From Galerina marginata (lineage: Eukaryota > Basidiomycota > Agaricomycetes > Agaricales > Galerinaceae): a stretch of 64,000 nucleotides of DNA. Location of the stretch: contig JAECYW010000014.1 in assembly GCA_023014335.1 (NCBI GenBank), positions 1,116,001 through 1,180,000 on the forward strand. The letters are read 5' to 3'. Position numbers and translations under genes: made by a program. This document shows positions 50,253 through 61,960 of this stretch, piece by piece. Below the pieces are notes generated by a model that did not search any database, had not been told where the DNA came from, and was given only the letters and a program-made list of their open reading frames with translations. The number at the start of each line of letters is the position of its first letter. Position 1 is the stretch's first letter.

Positions 50253-50683
50253 ATACCTTAGGATTCAATTTGAATTTCCTTTGCCATTTAAAGTCGATCT
50301 AAACTTATCTCTCAAGCCAGTGACCAATGACAACCATGCCTTTCCCAGAAACCACTACGACTCCACACTTGAATCTTCCCCACGATGAGCGCCTTTGCAT
50401 ATCGAGGAGCTTGTATGTACTGAAATATTGCGGGTTAGGCGCTAAAGCTAGTTCGGCTTGCTATGGGGGCTATCAGTCGAATAGAGAATAGAACTTCCAC
50501 TATGCCAGCCACAACCCCGATTAATTTCTTGAAAAGCTTCTGGTTCTGGCCTAGCTCGCCTCCCTCTTGTCCACCGAACTTTGTTATCCCTGCTATGCTC
50601 TTTCGTGTCGCCCATCTCTGAACTGGTAGCAAAAGTCATCGATCCGTGACGTTTCGGTTGGGCAGCCTGCCTCGTTACTTTCA
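50253..50683. other. Intergenic
   Basis: Promoter side of the next plus-strand gene. No coding signal beyond short open frames. Confidence 0.4.
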
Positions 50684-52026
50684 ATGCCGCCTCCGAGTAC
50701 TCTTTCTACTGGCCAAGGGACCTCCGTTTCCTCTACTCGTACTCGCTTTTTCTACCTTCGGGAGGTTCTCGCAAATACTGCCTCTGCACCAGCTGCAACG
50801 AACACTGGACAGCTCCACACTCTTGAAGCGAAGCCTTTCAACCACCTTAGCGTCTGGGCGTACCTCGCTTTTGCATTCATCGTTTTAGCCCTCGTCACGG
50901 TCTTTGCATACCTCATATATAGCTGCTATCACACTGCCAAGGGGAGGATGGATACCGAGCTCGTCTCTTCTGGCACCAACGAAACTGGAGAGGAGAACGT
51001 ATTCCGTGACGACGGAGGAAAGCTGAACACGACAAGACGCGGTAACATGGTTGGTGGTGTCGGTGCCATGGCGAGAATGAGCGATAGGGTGGTCGACGTC
51101 GGCGAGAAGATGAAGACGGGAAGTGCCAAGTTCGGAAAGACGGTTCTGGAGATGAGAGGGCTTGGCTCAGGCCCACATCAGAGAAACCACTCTGAGAGCC
51201 AGGTAACCCCCATTCCTTCTCTTTCGAATCATTAAACTTACCTTGGTGCCCTTTTTAGCACAACATCACCTCTCTTGCACACGATTCGCAATCCTCGCTT
51301 TCCACTGTCAGCGATACTTCCTTCGATATGGACAACCACGGTTTGGCCTCGCCCCCGTTAGCGCTCACCACGGACAGGGCAGCACCATACATCCCGTTCC
51401 ATCTGCCTCCTCCACCACCGTCGCCGACTCCAGCACACAAGCACCAGGTCGAACGGCAATATCGCGGCCAGTCTCAGCAGTCCCCAGTCTCGCCTTCCCC
51501 CTCGTTCTCACTCGCTTGTTTCCCGTCACCTACCACGCCCAGGCTCAAGCCCGCCATCCACAGCGACATAGCCTCATGGAGCGGCAGGACTGCCATCGGA
51601 AGCGACAACTCATCCAATTCGAAAGGGAGGAACAAGCGCGGATTCTCCGAGGAAAACGAGCCCCCGGTCGAGTTTGATGCGAACAATATCCGCTTCGTCC
51701 CGCCTCTCAACCCGTTCATGACCCCTTCCGCCGCGTTAATATGGAACGATCCTAAATTGTCTCCCATCCACGGGTCGATCATCACCACGCCCAAATCCAA
51801 CGTCTCTGACACCCCGCCTGCCGCGGAGACCTCGTTCGCAAAGGCCATCTCAGCTGCGCTCAAAACCCCTCCGTCCTATGTCAGTCCCAGGAAGAGGATA
51901 CGAGTCGTTCTCCCTGCTCCGGAGTCCCTTGGTCGTAATGATAAGGAAAATGTCAGCCTTACTCCTCCCAAAAAAGTTACTACTCCTGCTAGGTCTGCGA
52001 AGCGACGGCGCGGCAACAATTCCTAG
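50684..52026 (+). CDS. Single-pass membrane protein with long disordered tail, 2 exons
   Basis: Exons 50684-51202 and 51259-52026 join to 428 aa. The N-terminal 65 residues are Ser/Thr-rich without a cleavable signal. One transmembrane helix follows (LAFAFIVLALVTVFAYLIYSC, about residues 66-86), then a long Ser/Pro-rich, mostly disordered region containing NNIRFVPPLNPFMTP, Pro-rich SPTP segments and a basic end PRKRIRVVLPAPES...KRRR. The topology looks like type III: short outside segment, anchor, long cytosolic tail. I do not recognise a family. Possible phosphorylation sites (SP, TP) are frequent. The promoter side is pyrimidine-rich. Confidence 0.7.
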
Positions 52027-52901
52027 TTCTTTTTACGTTCCACGTTCTGAAGGTCGGCGCATGAGCGGGTCGGTTTCTTTTGTATCGTTTTTCTGCCTTT
52101 GTTTTCGAATGGACGTGCTTGAGACCTTACATGTGCTTGACCTCGTTTGTGTTTGAGACCTCGTTTTTTTGTCCGATTTTCTATGCTCCTTCACAACTGC
52201 TTTAGTGTCCATTTTATCCCTGCGATTCGGCTTTATATCACTTGAGAATACCTCTCATTAGTCTAATAATCAATTATTATCTGTCTCTGAACGGGTGTAA
52301 CACCGGACTCCCTGACCAATCTTACATCGTAACTCAACTATCCATGAGGGTGCCTTTCCCGGTTTGTGGGTTATTGTCCGACACCTCTATAACCCCTTCT
52401 ACTTCAGCTAACTAAGTACGAAACTTACCATCATAAAGCGCAGCAGATTGGCATCGGATCTACTCTTTACCACACGATATGCATATGTGATTATCCTAAC
52501 CTCCATATGCTACTATCTCGGGGGTGTAAAAATGCCCCCACCGAACAGATACTGATCAACCGCAATTGTGGTAATGTATGTGGCCCCGTGAACCATATAC
52601 AGTTTAAAATACCTCTGAAGTTCCTGAAGTCCGGGTTCGGTAGGTCTTACTGGAGCATGAACAGTTCGGAATGGCGAAGAACTGGGTTGATGAGCCTCTG
52701 AATACCTTCGATTGTCCGACCTCACTGATAACCTCGCGAATTTACAAATCTGCTGCGGTCCCAACAAGATAGACCCAAAGAAAATACAGAATTCAGATTC
52801 TGAAAATAAGCCAACAATCATCCTAAGTAGTATAGAAAATAGTCCCCATACAATTACAAAATATGTCGTCCCAACCGGATCCTGGTCATGAGTTAGATCT
52901 A
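52027..52901. other. Convergent intergenic region
   Basis: This lies between the 3' end of the plus-strand membrane gene and the 3' end of the minus-strand glycine-rich-domain gene. No gene is supported. Confidence 0.45.
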
Positions 52902-53033
52902 TCAGCCGCCTCCACAACCTCCACCGCCGCAACCTCCTCCACCGCACCCTCCACCGCCACCGCAACCAGCACCGCCTCCACAAGCAGTTCCTCCAGTATT
53001 GAACCCACCACCACCACATCCACCGGCACCACA
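52902..53033 (-). repeat. Cys-(Gly)n coding repeat, last exon of the GRDP gene
   Basis: Forty-three residues made mainly of Gly with seven Cys, spaced as C-G-A-G-G-C-G4 and later C-G4 units; at DNA level a purine/GGT-rich repeat that may slip. It encodes the C-terminal tail. Confidence 0.8.
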
Positions 53034-55572
53034 CTTGAAGGGGAAAAAGAATAAGAGTTCCATCCGGGAATAATAAATGCAATGGACTTACGTTCGAACA
53101 ACCGCCAACTGGACTGACGAAGCCGCCGGTGCCCACACAAGCGCCTGCGCCATATACATATCCTGTCCCGAAGAATATAGGCACGGGGACGAGGAAGGCC
53201 ATGTCGTGTGAGGTGGTGTTACGCGAGGACGAAGATCGGTTAAGACGACCGTCGTGATTATGATAGGCGTCGTAGTTTGCCTCTTCATGCTTGCTTTTCT
53301 CGCCTTGAATGGTACTGCTAGAACTCGCATTGCTATATCGACGCGACCTCGCCGACTCGACGTCCAGCTTGGCAGCTTTCTTGGCCGCCTTTTCTTGTTC
53401 CTTCTGCTTTTTCCGAGCGAGGTTCTCATACCTTTGAGTGGTGATCTTGTGTGCGCGTTCGGTCGCTGCGACGAAGCGGACAGCATTGTGGTCGCTGGGG
53501 TGTGTCGCAGACAGAAGGTCTGGGCGATCGAATGGCATGAGATGAGATGGAGGAGCCGATGGTGAAGAATAAACCCCGACGATGCGGGAGAGGCGCTGTC
53601 CTATGGTATCTCCGGGTATGGGACATCCGCAGTGGGTATATTGGACGTGGAACCGCTCCTTCCAGGCTCGGCAGGTGATATCGAACGCGCCAGAAAGTCT
53701 TAGGCCTTCGACTTTGTCGTCACTAAATCATGCTAAATGAAAACGTCCCCAGCAGAAAGAAATGAGTTGACACGTACTGGTCAATAAAGCGTTTCAAATA
53801 TTCAGTGCAGTCCGAATTATACTTAGCAGGTAATAACTGGTGTGTGTGCCAGACGAGATCAATATCCAACGTTGGTACAAAGAAAGAAGCAGGAGAGGAA
53901 GACATCAGATCCAAAAAACTGTTGTATTCGAAGTAGTGAGTATTTGCCGCAGGATTTAGACAAGCAAACATACGCATGGTATCGCGCTAATGCGTGCTGA
54001 AGGGCCATTTCATCGCTCTGGCTGTCGAAGAACCCTGGGCGGGTCCAGCCAAGGTCGTACATTTTACCTACAAATGACCCCTGGCGGAGCACCTTAAATT
54101 TGACGTTAGACAAAGATCCAGTCACCAAGTAATCGAATAGGACTTACTGCGCCTACAAGCTCGACAGAATAGTGTTTATCGTCATTGTACGCATTCATAA
54201 TTCTTCCAATTCTAATAGCACAGGTCATCCTCATGAACCAGGGTGTAGCATTGAAAAGCTTACAAGCGAGGTTGGGTTGCATAGCCCATTTGAGCCCTCA
54301 GCGTCGCCAAAGAATAAGTAGCACGGTTCATGATCGCAAGACACATTAGTTCTTGATACTGCAGGCTCCCATTAACGGCTGCTGTCAAGGCCGGATCTGG
54401 AGAACGGGTTTTGGCACTGTCGCAAACCGACCTCTTGATATTATTTCCTTTGGCAGCGTCCAAGGAGGAAGCCGTGAAAAGAGTCCCGCTAGAAAAAACG
54501 ACAGTACACGGTAAGTACGGTTCAAACCGAGCCTTGGGGATCGATCCAACTCACGCCAGGTGCAAGGCGGGATCAGCAGACAATTTAGCCGCGAGGTCTT
54601 TTGCGAGTTTCCTGAGGGCAAGTTTTTCCTTGGTTATTTCCCCAATATCGCAATCGTACTTCGTGCATGCCGCGGAGAATTTTTGCTGAAGGTACCCTGT
54701 GCCAGACCCGTTTATGAAAGCTATATTTGACAAGTGTCAGACTTCAAGGACGGACGAATGGGTATAAGCAAACCACGTACCAACATCAATGGCCGACTGG
54801 CACTTCGGGCAACGTATCTCTTTACTCCATGTATGCAAATCGTCGAGTGGATCAAATGATAGCGCGGTTCTTGATCGCCAGAACTCAACTCGAGGCTTGG
54901 AAGGAGGTTCGCTGAGTATTGACGAGGATGGGTCTTCCAAGAGTCTGGTAAGATGGCCCTCTAATTTCTTCAGGGTTTTACACTCGTTGATTCGCATGCA
55001 GTCCTCAGCATACCATCTGGAAGGACGAGGTCAGTGTCCGATATGACCCATCATTTCGAGCGGCGCCACAGATTGGACACAGACCGAGGGTTCAACATGT
55101 AAGAGTGCCAAACCATCAGGACATCCACAGGAGGTATCACCATGTCCGTATCTTTCGAGGGGTCACTGGCCCTGAGGCTACGACACCAAATGTCGAACCT
55201 GACCAAGAAAATAATATGAGGGACGACACAAACTGTCTGTGTCTGTAAGATCACTCACCGCTCAACTGCCAGTCCCACAAACCATGCCCATTTCCTTTCC
55301 TTGTCTTTTGGCACGTTGGATAAAGCAACCTCCTTCGACTCAATCTGATTCTTAAGCTCCGCAAAAGCATGCAAAAGCGCCAGGTGTCCTTTAATTTCCA
55401 CTATCTTCACGAGAGGCTCTTTCGTTGTAGCGGACCCGATTGTGAACTGCGTAGGAGGGGTATAAGTAGGTGGAACATCAGGCTCTTTGCCCGGGGAAAC
55501 TGGTTGGTCAGTAGACGATAGGTTGTACGCTGGTGGTGGAGCGGCTTCGGACTCGGACATTTGAGATGGCAT
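52902..55572 (-). CDS. Glycine-rich domain protein (GRDP/DUF1399 type) with Cys-Gly tail, 10 exons
   Basis: Minus-strand exons 55572-55259, 55198-55085, 55016-54781, 54720-54555, 54488-54264, 54211-54148, 54092-53974, 53918-53778, 53722-53092 and 53033-52902 join to 713 aa. The family signatures are present twice: FDIWCRSL...PPVDVLMVWHSYMLNPRWYAEDC near the N-terminus and FVPTLDIDLVWHTHQLLPAKY in the middle, followed by CRAWKERFHVQYTHCGCP. A basic helical segment (KKQKEQEKAAKKAAKLD), a hydrophobic GTGYVYGAGACVGTGGF stretch and a last exon of CGGGG repeats (CGAGGCGGGG and so on) complete it. Plant GRDPs act in stress and lipid signalling; the fungal role is unknown. A decayed relative lies at 63 kb. 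Confidence 0.88.
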
Positions 55573-56235
55573 GTTGGGCAGAGATTGCGAGTGCCTTATG
55601 TATATCGTTTATACCCCCTTTAGTCTGTAAGCCCCTGTTCCCCACCGTGAGGACGCGTTTAGCACAGATGGGAAGTTACAAGGCTGTCCACAGTCCAATA
55701 AGTCAAGTATGCGACTATTTAAAGTGTCTCAATAACGTTTGTTGCGGACAATGCTTTGCTTCCGCAGCACGTACATCACTTCATCCCCATTCTAGCCCAC
55801 TTCCATCACGATTGCGTTTTGACAGATAGAAAGAGGTGGACGGGGGCGGAGATCTGTACCTGAGCTCGTGTCCCAATTATGTGGTCGGAGTTCGTCCATG
55901 AGTTCGTCGAGCGTTTCCGAAGAACTGAAAGGAATGATTCCTAGAACATGTGCTCCTCTAAATCATAGGCCTTATCTTCTCAGCAGCCTCCAGGTTTCCC
56001 CGTTGGACATTCCCCCGCAACAATCATCCGAGCTACCTCACAAAGGCCAGAAGACAAGGACTGGACTGGATGCAAGCGGGTGGAATACGGGTAACACGTA
56101 TGCGCTTGAACAGCCACCACTATTAACCACTATTAACTACTGGCACGGCTGGGAGCGACCACTTCTCCTCGATGCAGAATTCTGTCAGGACCATTAAATA
56201 TAACGAAATGCTGATTTTTTTGTTCTAATTTTGGC
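55573..56235. other. Intergenic
   Basis: Promoter side of the glycine-rich-domain gene (minus strand). No coding signal. Confidence 0.4.
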
Positions 56236-56590
56236 AGAATGTCAATTTTTACGCGAATTCCGCAAACTGTAGAAAGTTATGGTCTTGCGACACATTCTGC
56301 AATGATTCTGCGCTCCGCATAATAATTCGTCGCCAGTAGAAGGTTGTATTTTTAGGGCTAAAATTGGCTGACAATAGCGTTGCCCGCTGGTGACGGAAAG
56401 TTCTGCAACGTGCAGAATACAATCAAGACCATAAAATTTCGCAAAACATAGAATTTTCTATTCTACTTTGGGGAGAACAATAAGATTTGCAAGAATTCAG
56501 CAAAGAATTCGCTATTTGCAGAATTTTGTGGTCCTCAATACATTCTGCATAGCTTCAGCACGTCGCAGAATTATCCCCCGCCGGCAGTGT
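56236..56590. repeat. Three related about 75-bp repeats around ATTCTGCA/TGCAGAAT
   Basis: Copies A (about 56259-56335, plus), C (about 56390-56462, minus) and B (about 56504-56582, plus) share GAATT...TTATGGTCTTG..ACATTCTGCA-like sequence at an estimated 60-70 percent. They alternate in orientation, so the arrangement could fold into large hairpins. Probably a degraded non-coding mobile element. Confidence 0.5.
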
Positions 56591-57058
56591 GGACTGACCC
56601 AAGTTCTACCAGCCATGCAAGCAAGGCTAGTTTTGCCGAGGATCATTGACACGGGGATGAAGAATGCTACGTCGTGTAGAACGACAGACGCGGACCAATT
56701 CCGATGGTCAGTGTTATCATGGTAAGCGCTCAAGCGATGCGCTGTTTCGTCCTTGTAGAGTAGCCATTCGCGGTTCTTCTCGCTGCTTCAGGGTCCCGCC
56801 TAGCAATTTTTTTCGCAGCTTTGACCCAATTCTTCTGTTCCTTCTTATCCAAGTTTGCCCTTGAACAGAATACTCATTGCACAATATGTATATTTCACTG
56901 GGCGCATTAATCACTTTTGGAAAGACAAAAAGGTGATTCTCAACCATTAAAAAATAATGATTGCTTGGAATCGAAAAAACTATTACCCTATGGAGTACCG
57001 AAAAAATATATGGGGTACCGGCGGTACTCCATAAGGCTATGGTTTTTGAGGATTCTAA

Positions 57059-57949
57059 CACTGGACGCATCAATCGTTTTTCGAAAGACAAAAAGGTGAT
57101 TCTCAACCATTAAAAAATAATAATAAGAAGAATATAATCATACGAAGAGAAGACTTTTCCTCCACCTTCCCGTACTTTCTGCACAGCCACCGTGTGACCT
57201 CTGACATCACTTTCGAGTGCAACAGTCCTCCGCCTTCGAGCACTTTCAGAATATAATCATACGAAGAGAAGACTTTTCCTCCATCTTCCCGTACATTCTG
57301 CACAGCCACGGTGTGACCTCTGACATCACTTTCGAGCGCAATTGTCCTCCGCCTTCGAGCACTTTCGCGCACACACTCCTCAACGCGCCCTGCATAAGAC
57401 GTCTAACTGCACTTTCTCATCCACGGAGTCACCACGGCTCTCGACGATCTTCCAGCACCCCTCAGCGTCTAACCCCATTTTATCTTCTGTTCGGTGTTGG
57501 TTCGGTGAATACGGCGCTCACTATCTGACCCTTTGGTGAGCCTGCATGTCGCCTGCACTCATGTCTCCATACCTTTTGCCTGTGTTATGTACATTCTACA
57601 ACATTCTTAAGTCTTCATTCCTTCCCCATCTTTCACCTTTGACACACTCGAGTCTGTCACCACACTATTGATACATTACTTAGTATACATACATTTTTAC
57701 TTTGTTTTTAATCTAACACACTTAATTTTTCAACCAGGTGGTATTAAGGTTTGTGACAGTGCGCGGCGTAGCCTCAACCCTTGTTGTTTACAATCAATAA
57801 AACTATTACCCTATGGAGTACCGAAAAGATATATGGAGTACCGCCGGTACTCCATAAGGCTATGGTTTTTTAGGATTTGAACATTCATTATTTTTTAGTA
57901 GTTGAGAATCACTTTTTTCGAGGTGAAAAAACACCTTTTGCACGTAGTG
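57059..57949. mobile_element. Inner CACTA-like element with TAA target-site duplication
   Basis: It starts CACTGGACGCAT (57059), ends GCACGTAGTG (57949), and is flanked by TAA on both sides (57056-57058, 57950-57952). Its terminal 60-70 bp resemble the matching ends of the outer element. The outer element's restored empty site (GGATTCTAACAATCATT) aligns with the inner element's own internal sequence (GGATTTGAACATTCATT), which confirms the insertion boundaries. It contains a 119-bp tandem duplication and no transposase, so it is non-autonomous. Confidence 0.75.
57131..57366 (+). repeat. Tandem duplication, 2 x about 119 bp
   Basis: Units start at AATATAATCATACGAAG at 57131 and 57250 and differ at only a few positions (for example CCACC/CCATC, GTACTT/GTACAT). 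The near-identity points to a recent duplication inside the inner element. Confidence 0.85.
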
Positions 57950-58123
57950 TAACAATCATTATTTTTTTATGGTTGAGAATCACTTTTTTCGAGGGTCAAA
58001 AAACATCTTTTGCGCGTATAGTGTTTCCATATTTTTGACAAAATTACTTTTGAGCAAGAACTTGGCTCAAAGTCAATGGCATAGGACGACATAAAATTAT
58101 GTATTCCAGTCAGTAACTGCCAG

Positions 58124-61100
58124 TTACACTCCAAAATGAACGTACGGGACCCAAGCAAGAAGAGATTTGTCCCAATCCTCGTCTTTCGATTTGGATTCCT
58201 TGGTCTTTGCCTCCAATTTCCTCCGAATACGCTGCGTGGCGTAATGAAGGGCATATGCTGCATTCGCGTGGTCGAAGTCCTTTCCCTCCTCTAGCACCGT
58301 CCTATCTCTCAAAAGGTGAGCGTAGAAATCCTCCGCAATTTCAGGCGCATGTTCGTCCATGATCGACCACATCGTGGCCACCACACCTCGATAACCGACG
58401 GCCAGCATCCCTGCAGCCAGATGAACCGCCTCTTCCGACAAAGCTTCGTCTCCGGTACATGTCTGACACGCAGAAAGGAACGCCATATCAGCGTTAGGGA
58501 TTTGTTCTTTCATTATTTCTGCAATTCCGAGTCGTCCATCTCGGAGATGGAATGCGCTTTGGAGAGGGTTCGTGACGTCTTGACTGGCGTGGCATGCAAA
58601 ATGTACCCAATTGTGCGACTTCATCTCCTCTTTGACTCGATCGACAGTTGCAGCCTCTTCCCCTAGCCAAAGTACTTCAAAATTAGATGCCTCAACCTTC
58701 TTCTTCACTGCTTCTACCTCCTTCCTGGTACCCGGAATTATAGAAAGACCTGGTGCCGCTACTTGACTAATCAGCAACAGCCTCTGCGAGCTTTCCTGCA
58801 CCCTAGTGGAAGTCTCGAGCTTTTCGAGCAGCGTGCTGACGGTCGGGGTATATGATGATATTGCGTAATCCGAAAGGCACGACCCAGGTTCGATTGTGTC
58901 TGCGCCGTAGATTCCAGCAGCATGGATTGGGAGGAACGCTAAAGGGCCTGTGACGCTCCACCAAATACGACGTGGATCCGATGTCGGCTGGACAATGGTT
59001 ATTGACGTTGGATAATCTCAACTGAAAATATGACGTACCGAATATCCCAAGCCATCTAAAATGGGCTTTACGACGCAGACCCAAAGTTCTTTGAGAATTT
59101 CGCGTAGAACAGTTCGCGACTGTGATTCGTCTTTGATTCGAACACCACGATCTTCAGAATTCCTCATGCGCATGCGAAGGCCACGCAGGTTGAGGTATTT
59201 GCGGAGCTGAACACGCATATTCTCTGCCTTGGCATGTGTAAATTCCTTCAAAGCTATATGAATTGGTTCGTCGATTTGGTAGAGAAGGGCGAGTGCATCA
59301 CAGCGAAATTCATGAACATTGATGACAATTACAGGACCTGAAGATGGGAGGCCCTTGAGAAGATTTGAAGTCTGAGGAGGTTGGAGAAACTCGGAGAAGC
59401 CAGGCAGGTTTCGGATTTCCTCCAGGAGACTATTCCATTCCTGAATGAGCCCGATACCGACCCGTTCGTGATCTGGTATTTTTATACTCAATATCATATC
59501 CCTCAGGTCTCCTTCAGCATGTGACGGTTCTAGCAGCTTCGACAGCCTCACGAAGCGGTCCGCTAGACGCTGGTCGCGTGCACGTAGCTCATTCACAGGT
59601 TTCCGAAGCTGCTTGAGCTGATTCCATATGAAAGAACGGCCTTTCTCCAGCCACTCCAAGGCAGCTTCAGGATGTCCAACCAGAATTCCGGTCCGTGCCG
59701 CTGTAGTTGTAATTTCGAAGGCATTGGTACGAGTAAAATTCCCTCCCATGATCTGGGCTATTTGTGACATTTTGCGAGATGGAGTTATTCGTTCTATTAA
59801 CGGCCAAGGTAGCTTGGTCCAGTCCATCGAAATGGACTGGAGATTGGCGTGACGACTTTGGATTGTTTTCCCAAATCCCGCAATCAGGGGCAGGAGTCGA
59901 AATACCAGGCCATAGGCTTCCAGTACCTCAGATGGCGCGTCAAGGGACAGACGCGCCCAGAATATGGCAGCCTCGAGGCGTACCGAAGGTCGGGCTGATT
60001 CATCAATAGCAATCGCACGCTCAATGGACCTTGCCAATTGCATATCGAAGTAGGAACTTGTTTCGACTGATCGCGTCAAAATCAAACCTGCAAGGAAGGA
60101 CGAGATATCCGCCTTCTCCGCTCGATGATCCGTTGGGATGACTTGAATCGCCTTCTGGCATAAAGAGATCGCATCAGAGAGATCTTGGATGTTTTTTAAA
60201 ACAAAAAAGCGAGACATGAGTGAATGCGCCAACTGGTACAGTATATTGATGGTATTTTGATCGCCCGGAATGCACATACCAAGGGCATTGTTGAGCGCGG
60301 TAATTGCGTCAGAAATGTCTTGGATTTCCTCCGTATCCTCGTATCGCAGCCTTAGGAAGCGTCCAAGCTTGATCAATAAGTCAGGATTGCCCGGTGATCG
60401 TCCAATTGCTCTCTGGAGGGTCGACAAAGCTTTCGAGAGATCGGTGGAGTGACCTGTGTGCTGATATCGAAAGAAGAACACCAAATCAAGGGGCTCCAGT
60501 AGATTTTGTAATTGCGGAGAACCTTCAGGATAAAGCTGGATCAAATCCTCGAAAAATGATATTAAATCTGAGATGGCACCCAGCGCCTTTGTTTGCGTGA
60601 AACGCACCCACGACCACGAACGCATAAGGCTCGTGAACTCGATCATGAGGTCATGGGGAACTTCTGTAGAAGCTGCATGCTTTTTGAGGGTCAAGATCGT
60701 AGCTGAAATATCGATGGGATCGTCAGTGTGTTCAGACTGGTGAAGTATTGCACCATTGAGGAGTCTGAGGAACTCGGGCAGCTTGTCACGACCATGTGGA
60801 CTCAACAGAGCAGCGTCAATTGCGCGCTGCATAACCAAAACGGCTTCCAAAATATCAGACAGATCCCCCGTTTTCGAGTATCTTGTATTCAAACCCATGC
60901 CGAGGATTGGTAGAAGATGAAACAGAAGTTCGTGGTGGTCGTGAGGAGTAATTTCATCCAGCCTGCGGTAGATTGCAATGAACTCCGACAGAACACCGAG
61001 ATTGTCTTCGCGACGAAATCGAAGGAGAAGAGTGTGTCCAAGGGCTTGGATTGCTACATATTGTGTGGGGTGGCCGTCAGGATGCTTGCAGACTAACATT

Positions 61101-61728
61101 CGGCGGAGGCTAATTTCCCTATCAATGTCATCGGTGTCACCACGGGCTTCAAAGCGGAGCCGTAGGGCGTCCGCAGCAGATTCGGCAAGCGACTGCCAGA
61201 TAGCGTCTGTCGAGGTTGTCAGGCGTAGGGCTTCATCGAACGCTACGATGGCGTTGTCAATATCACTCCTGCCTTGCGTGGCCTGAAAACGTTGGAAGAA
61301 TGCGTTCCCGCAGACCTCATAAGCCTGGCGTTTCGTTTCTAGGGAATCTGGAACTGTCGGAAGGAGGGCGAACAATGACTCCACTTCTGTAGCCGTTAAA
61401 AAAGTCGCATTTATCAATAAGCTCTTTGGGGTTTGTTAGTAACGGCTGGAACACGCACCGCCTCCCAGTCTTGTATTGCTTTCGGCCGGTGTCATGGACA
61501 CCACAAATTTTAGCTTCGCCTGTGTCGTAACTGCTTCCAATTTAAATTCGCGTTCGACTGTTAAATGCGTTCGTTAGTCTCTGTATTTAGAACTATGAGT
61601 TGGGGTGTCATATTCACCATATGGGTTCATTTCCGCATACATCCTGAATTCGGCGAGATCAACTTGGTTCAGGAAAACGTATCCCAAATCCTCGTCCTGA
61701 TCCAATAGAGCCACAAGTGTGATTTGCT
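58124..61728 (-). CDS. CHAT-domain protein with TPR-like repeats, 5' end unresolved
   Basis: Minus-strand exons 61728-61618, 61557-61459, 61386-59039 and 58987-58124 join in phase; the first listed exon is internal. It reads QITLVALLDQDEDLGYVFL then MTPAESNTRLGG, which looks like the end of a C2-like domain. A long array of 40-50-residue helical repeats follows (for example DIDNAIVAFDEALRL, DISDAITALNNALGM, DLSDAISLCQKAIQV), similar to TPRs. The C-terminal CHAT protease-like domain (last exon) keeps both catalytic positions: His in WVHFACH and Cys in FLSACQT, with VATMWSIMDEHAPEIAEDFY after them. CHAT domains are caspase-like (TPR-CHAT effectors of bacterial gasdermin and CRISPR systems). In agarics the family is large and unstudied. 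I could not connect exons upstream of 61728 without a phase clash. Confidence 0.85.
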
Positions 61729-61960
61729 CTGTAGATGATGGCCTTCAAGACATTTTTTCAGAATGTGCACAAAGAGTCGAAATGTTGACTTACAACTCAA
61801 TGGCAGATCTCAGGGACCAGAGGGTTGGAAGCAATCCTCGTTCTAAGGGTAGATTTTCTCCTTTCGCGATACCAAAAACCGAGAGGGATATTCCTTGGTG
61901 AAAGTTGCGATAACTTTCCGGAGAATATTCAACTACAAGATCTATTGATTCGATGCATCG

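Larger units (their letters stand above)
56896..58023. mobile_element. Outer CACTA-like non-autonomous element, split by an inner insertion
   Basis: The ends are CACTG (56896) and TAGTG (ending 58023), that is CACTG/CACTA inverted termini. They are flanked by the 3-bp direct repeat TTT (56893-56895 and 58024-58026). Subterminal inverted sequence GTGATTCTCAACCAT-AAAAAATAATGATTG is present at both ends. Removing the inner element and one copy of its TAA duplication leaves a 234-bp MITE-sized element containing a near-palindrome GGAGTACC...GGTACTCC. It carries no coding capacity. Confidence 0.75.

Noticed and set aside
57200..57540. Open frames inside the inner transposable element
   Set aside because: They follow the tandem duplication and show no transposase motif.
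61729..61960. Further 5' exons of the CHAT gene
   Set aside because: Fragments in several frames resemble a C2-like domain (for example PSRFLV and TRIASNP), but every splice join I tried left a phase clash, so the 5' end is given as unresolved.
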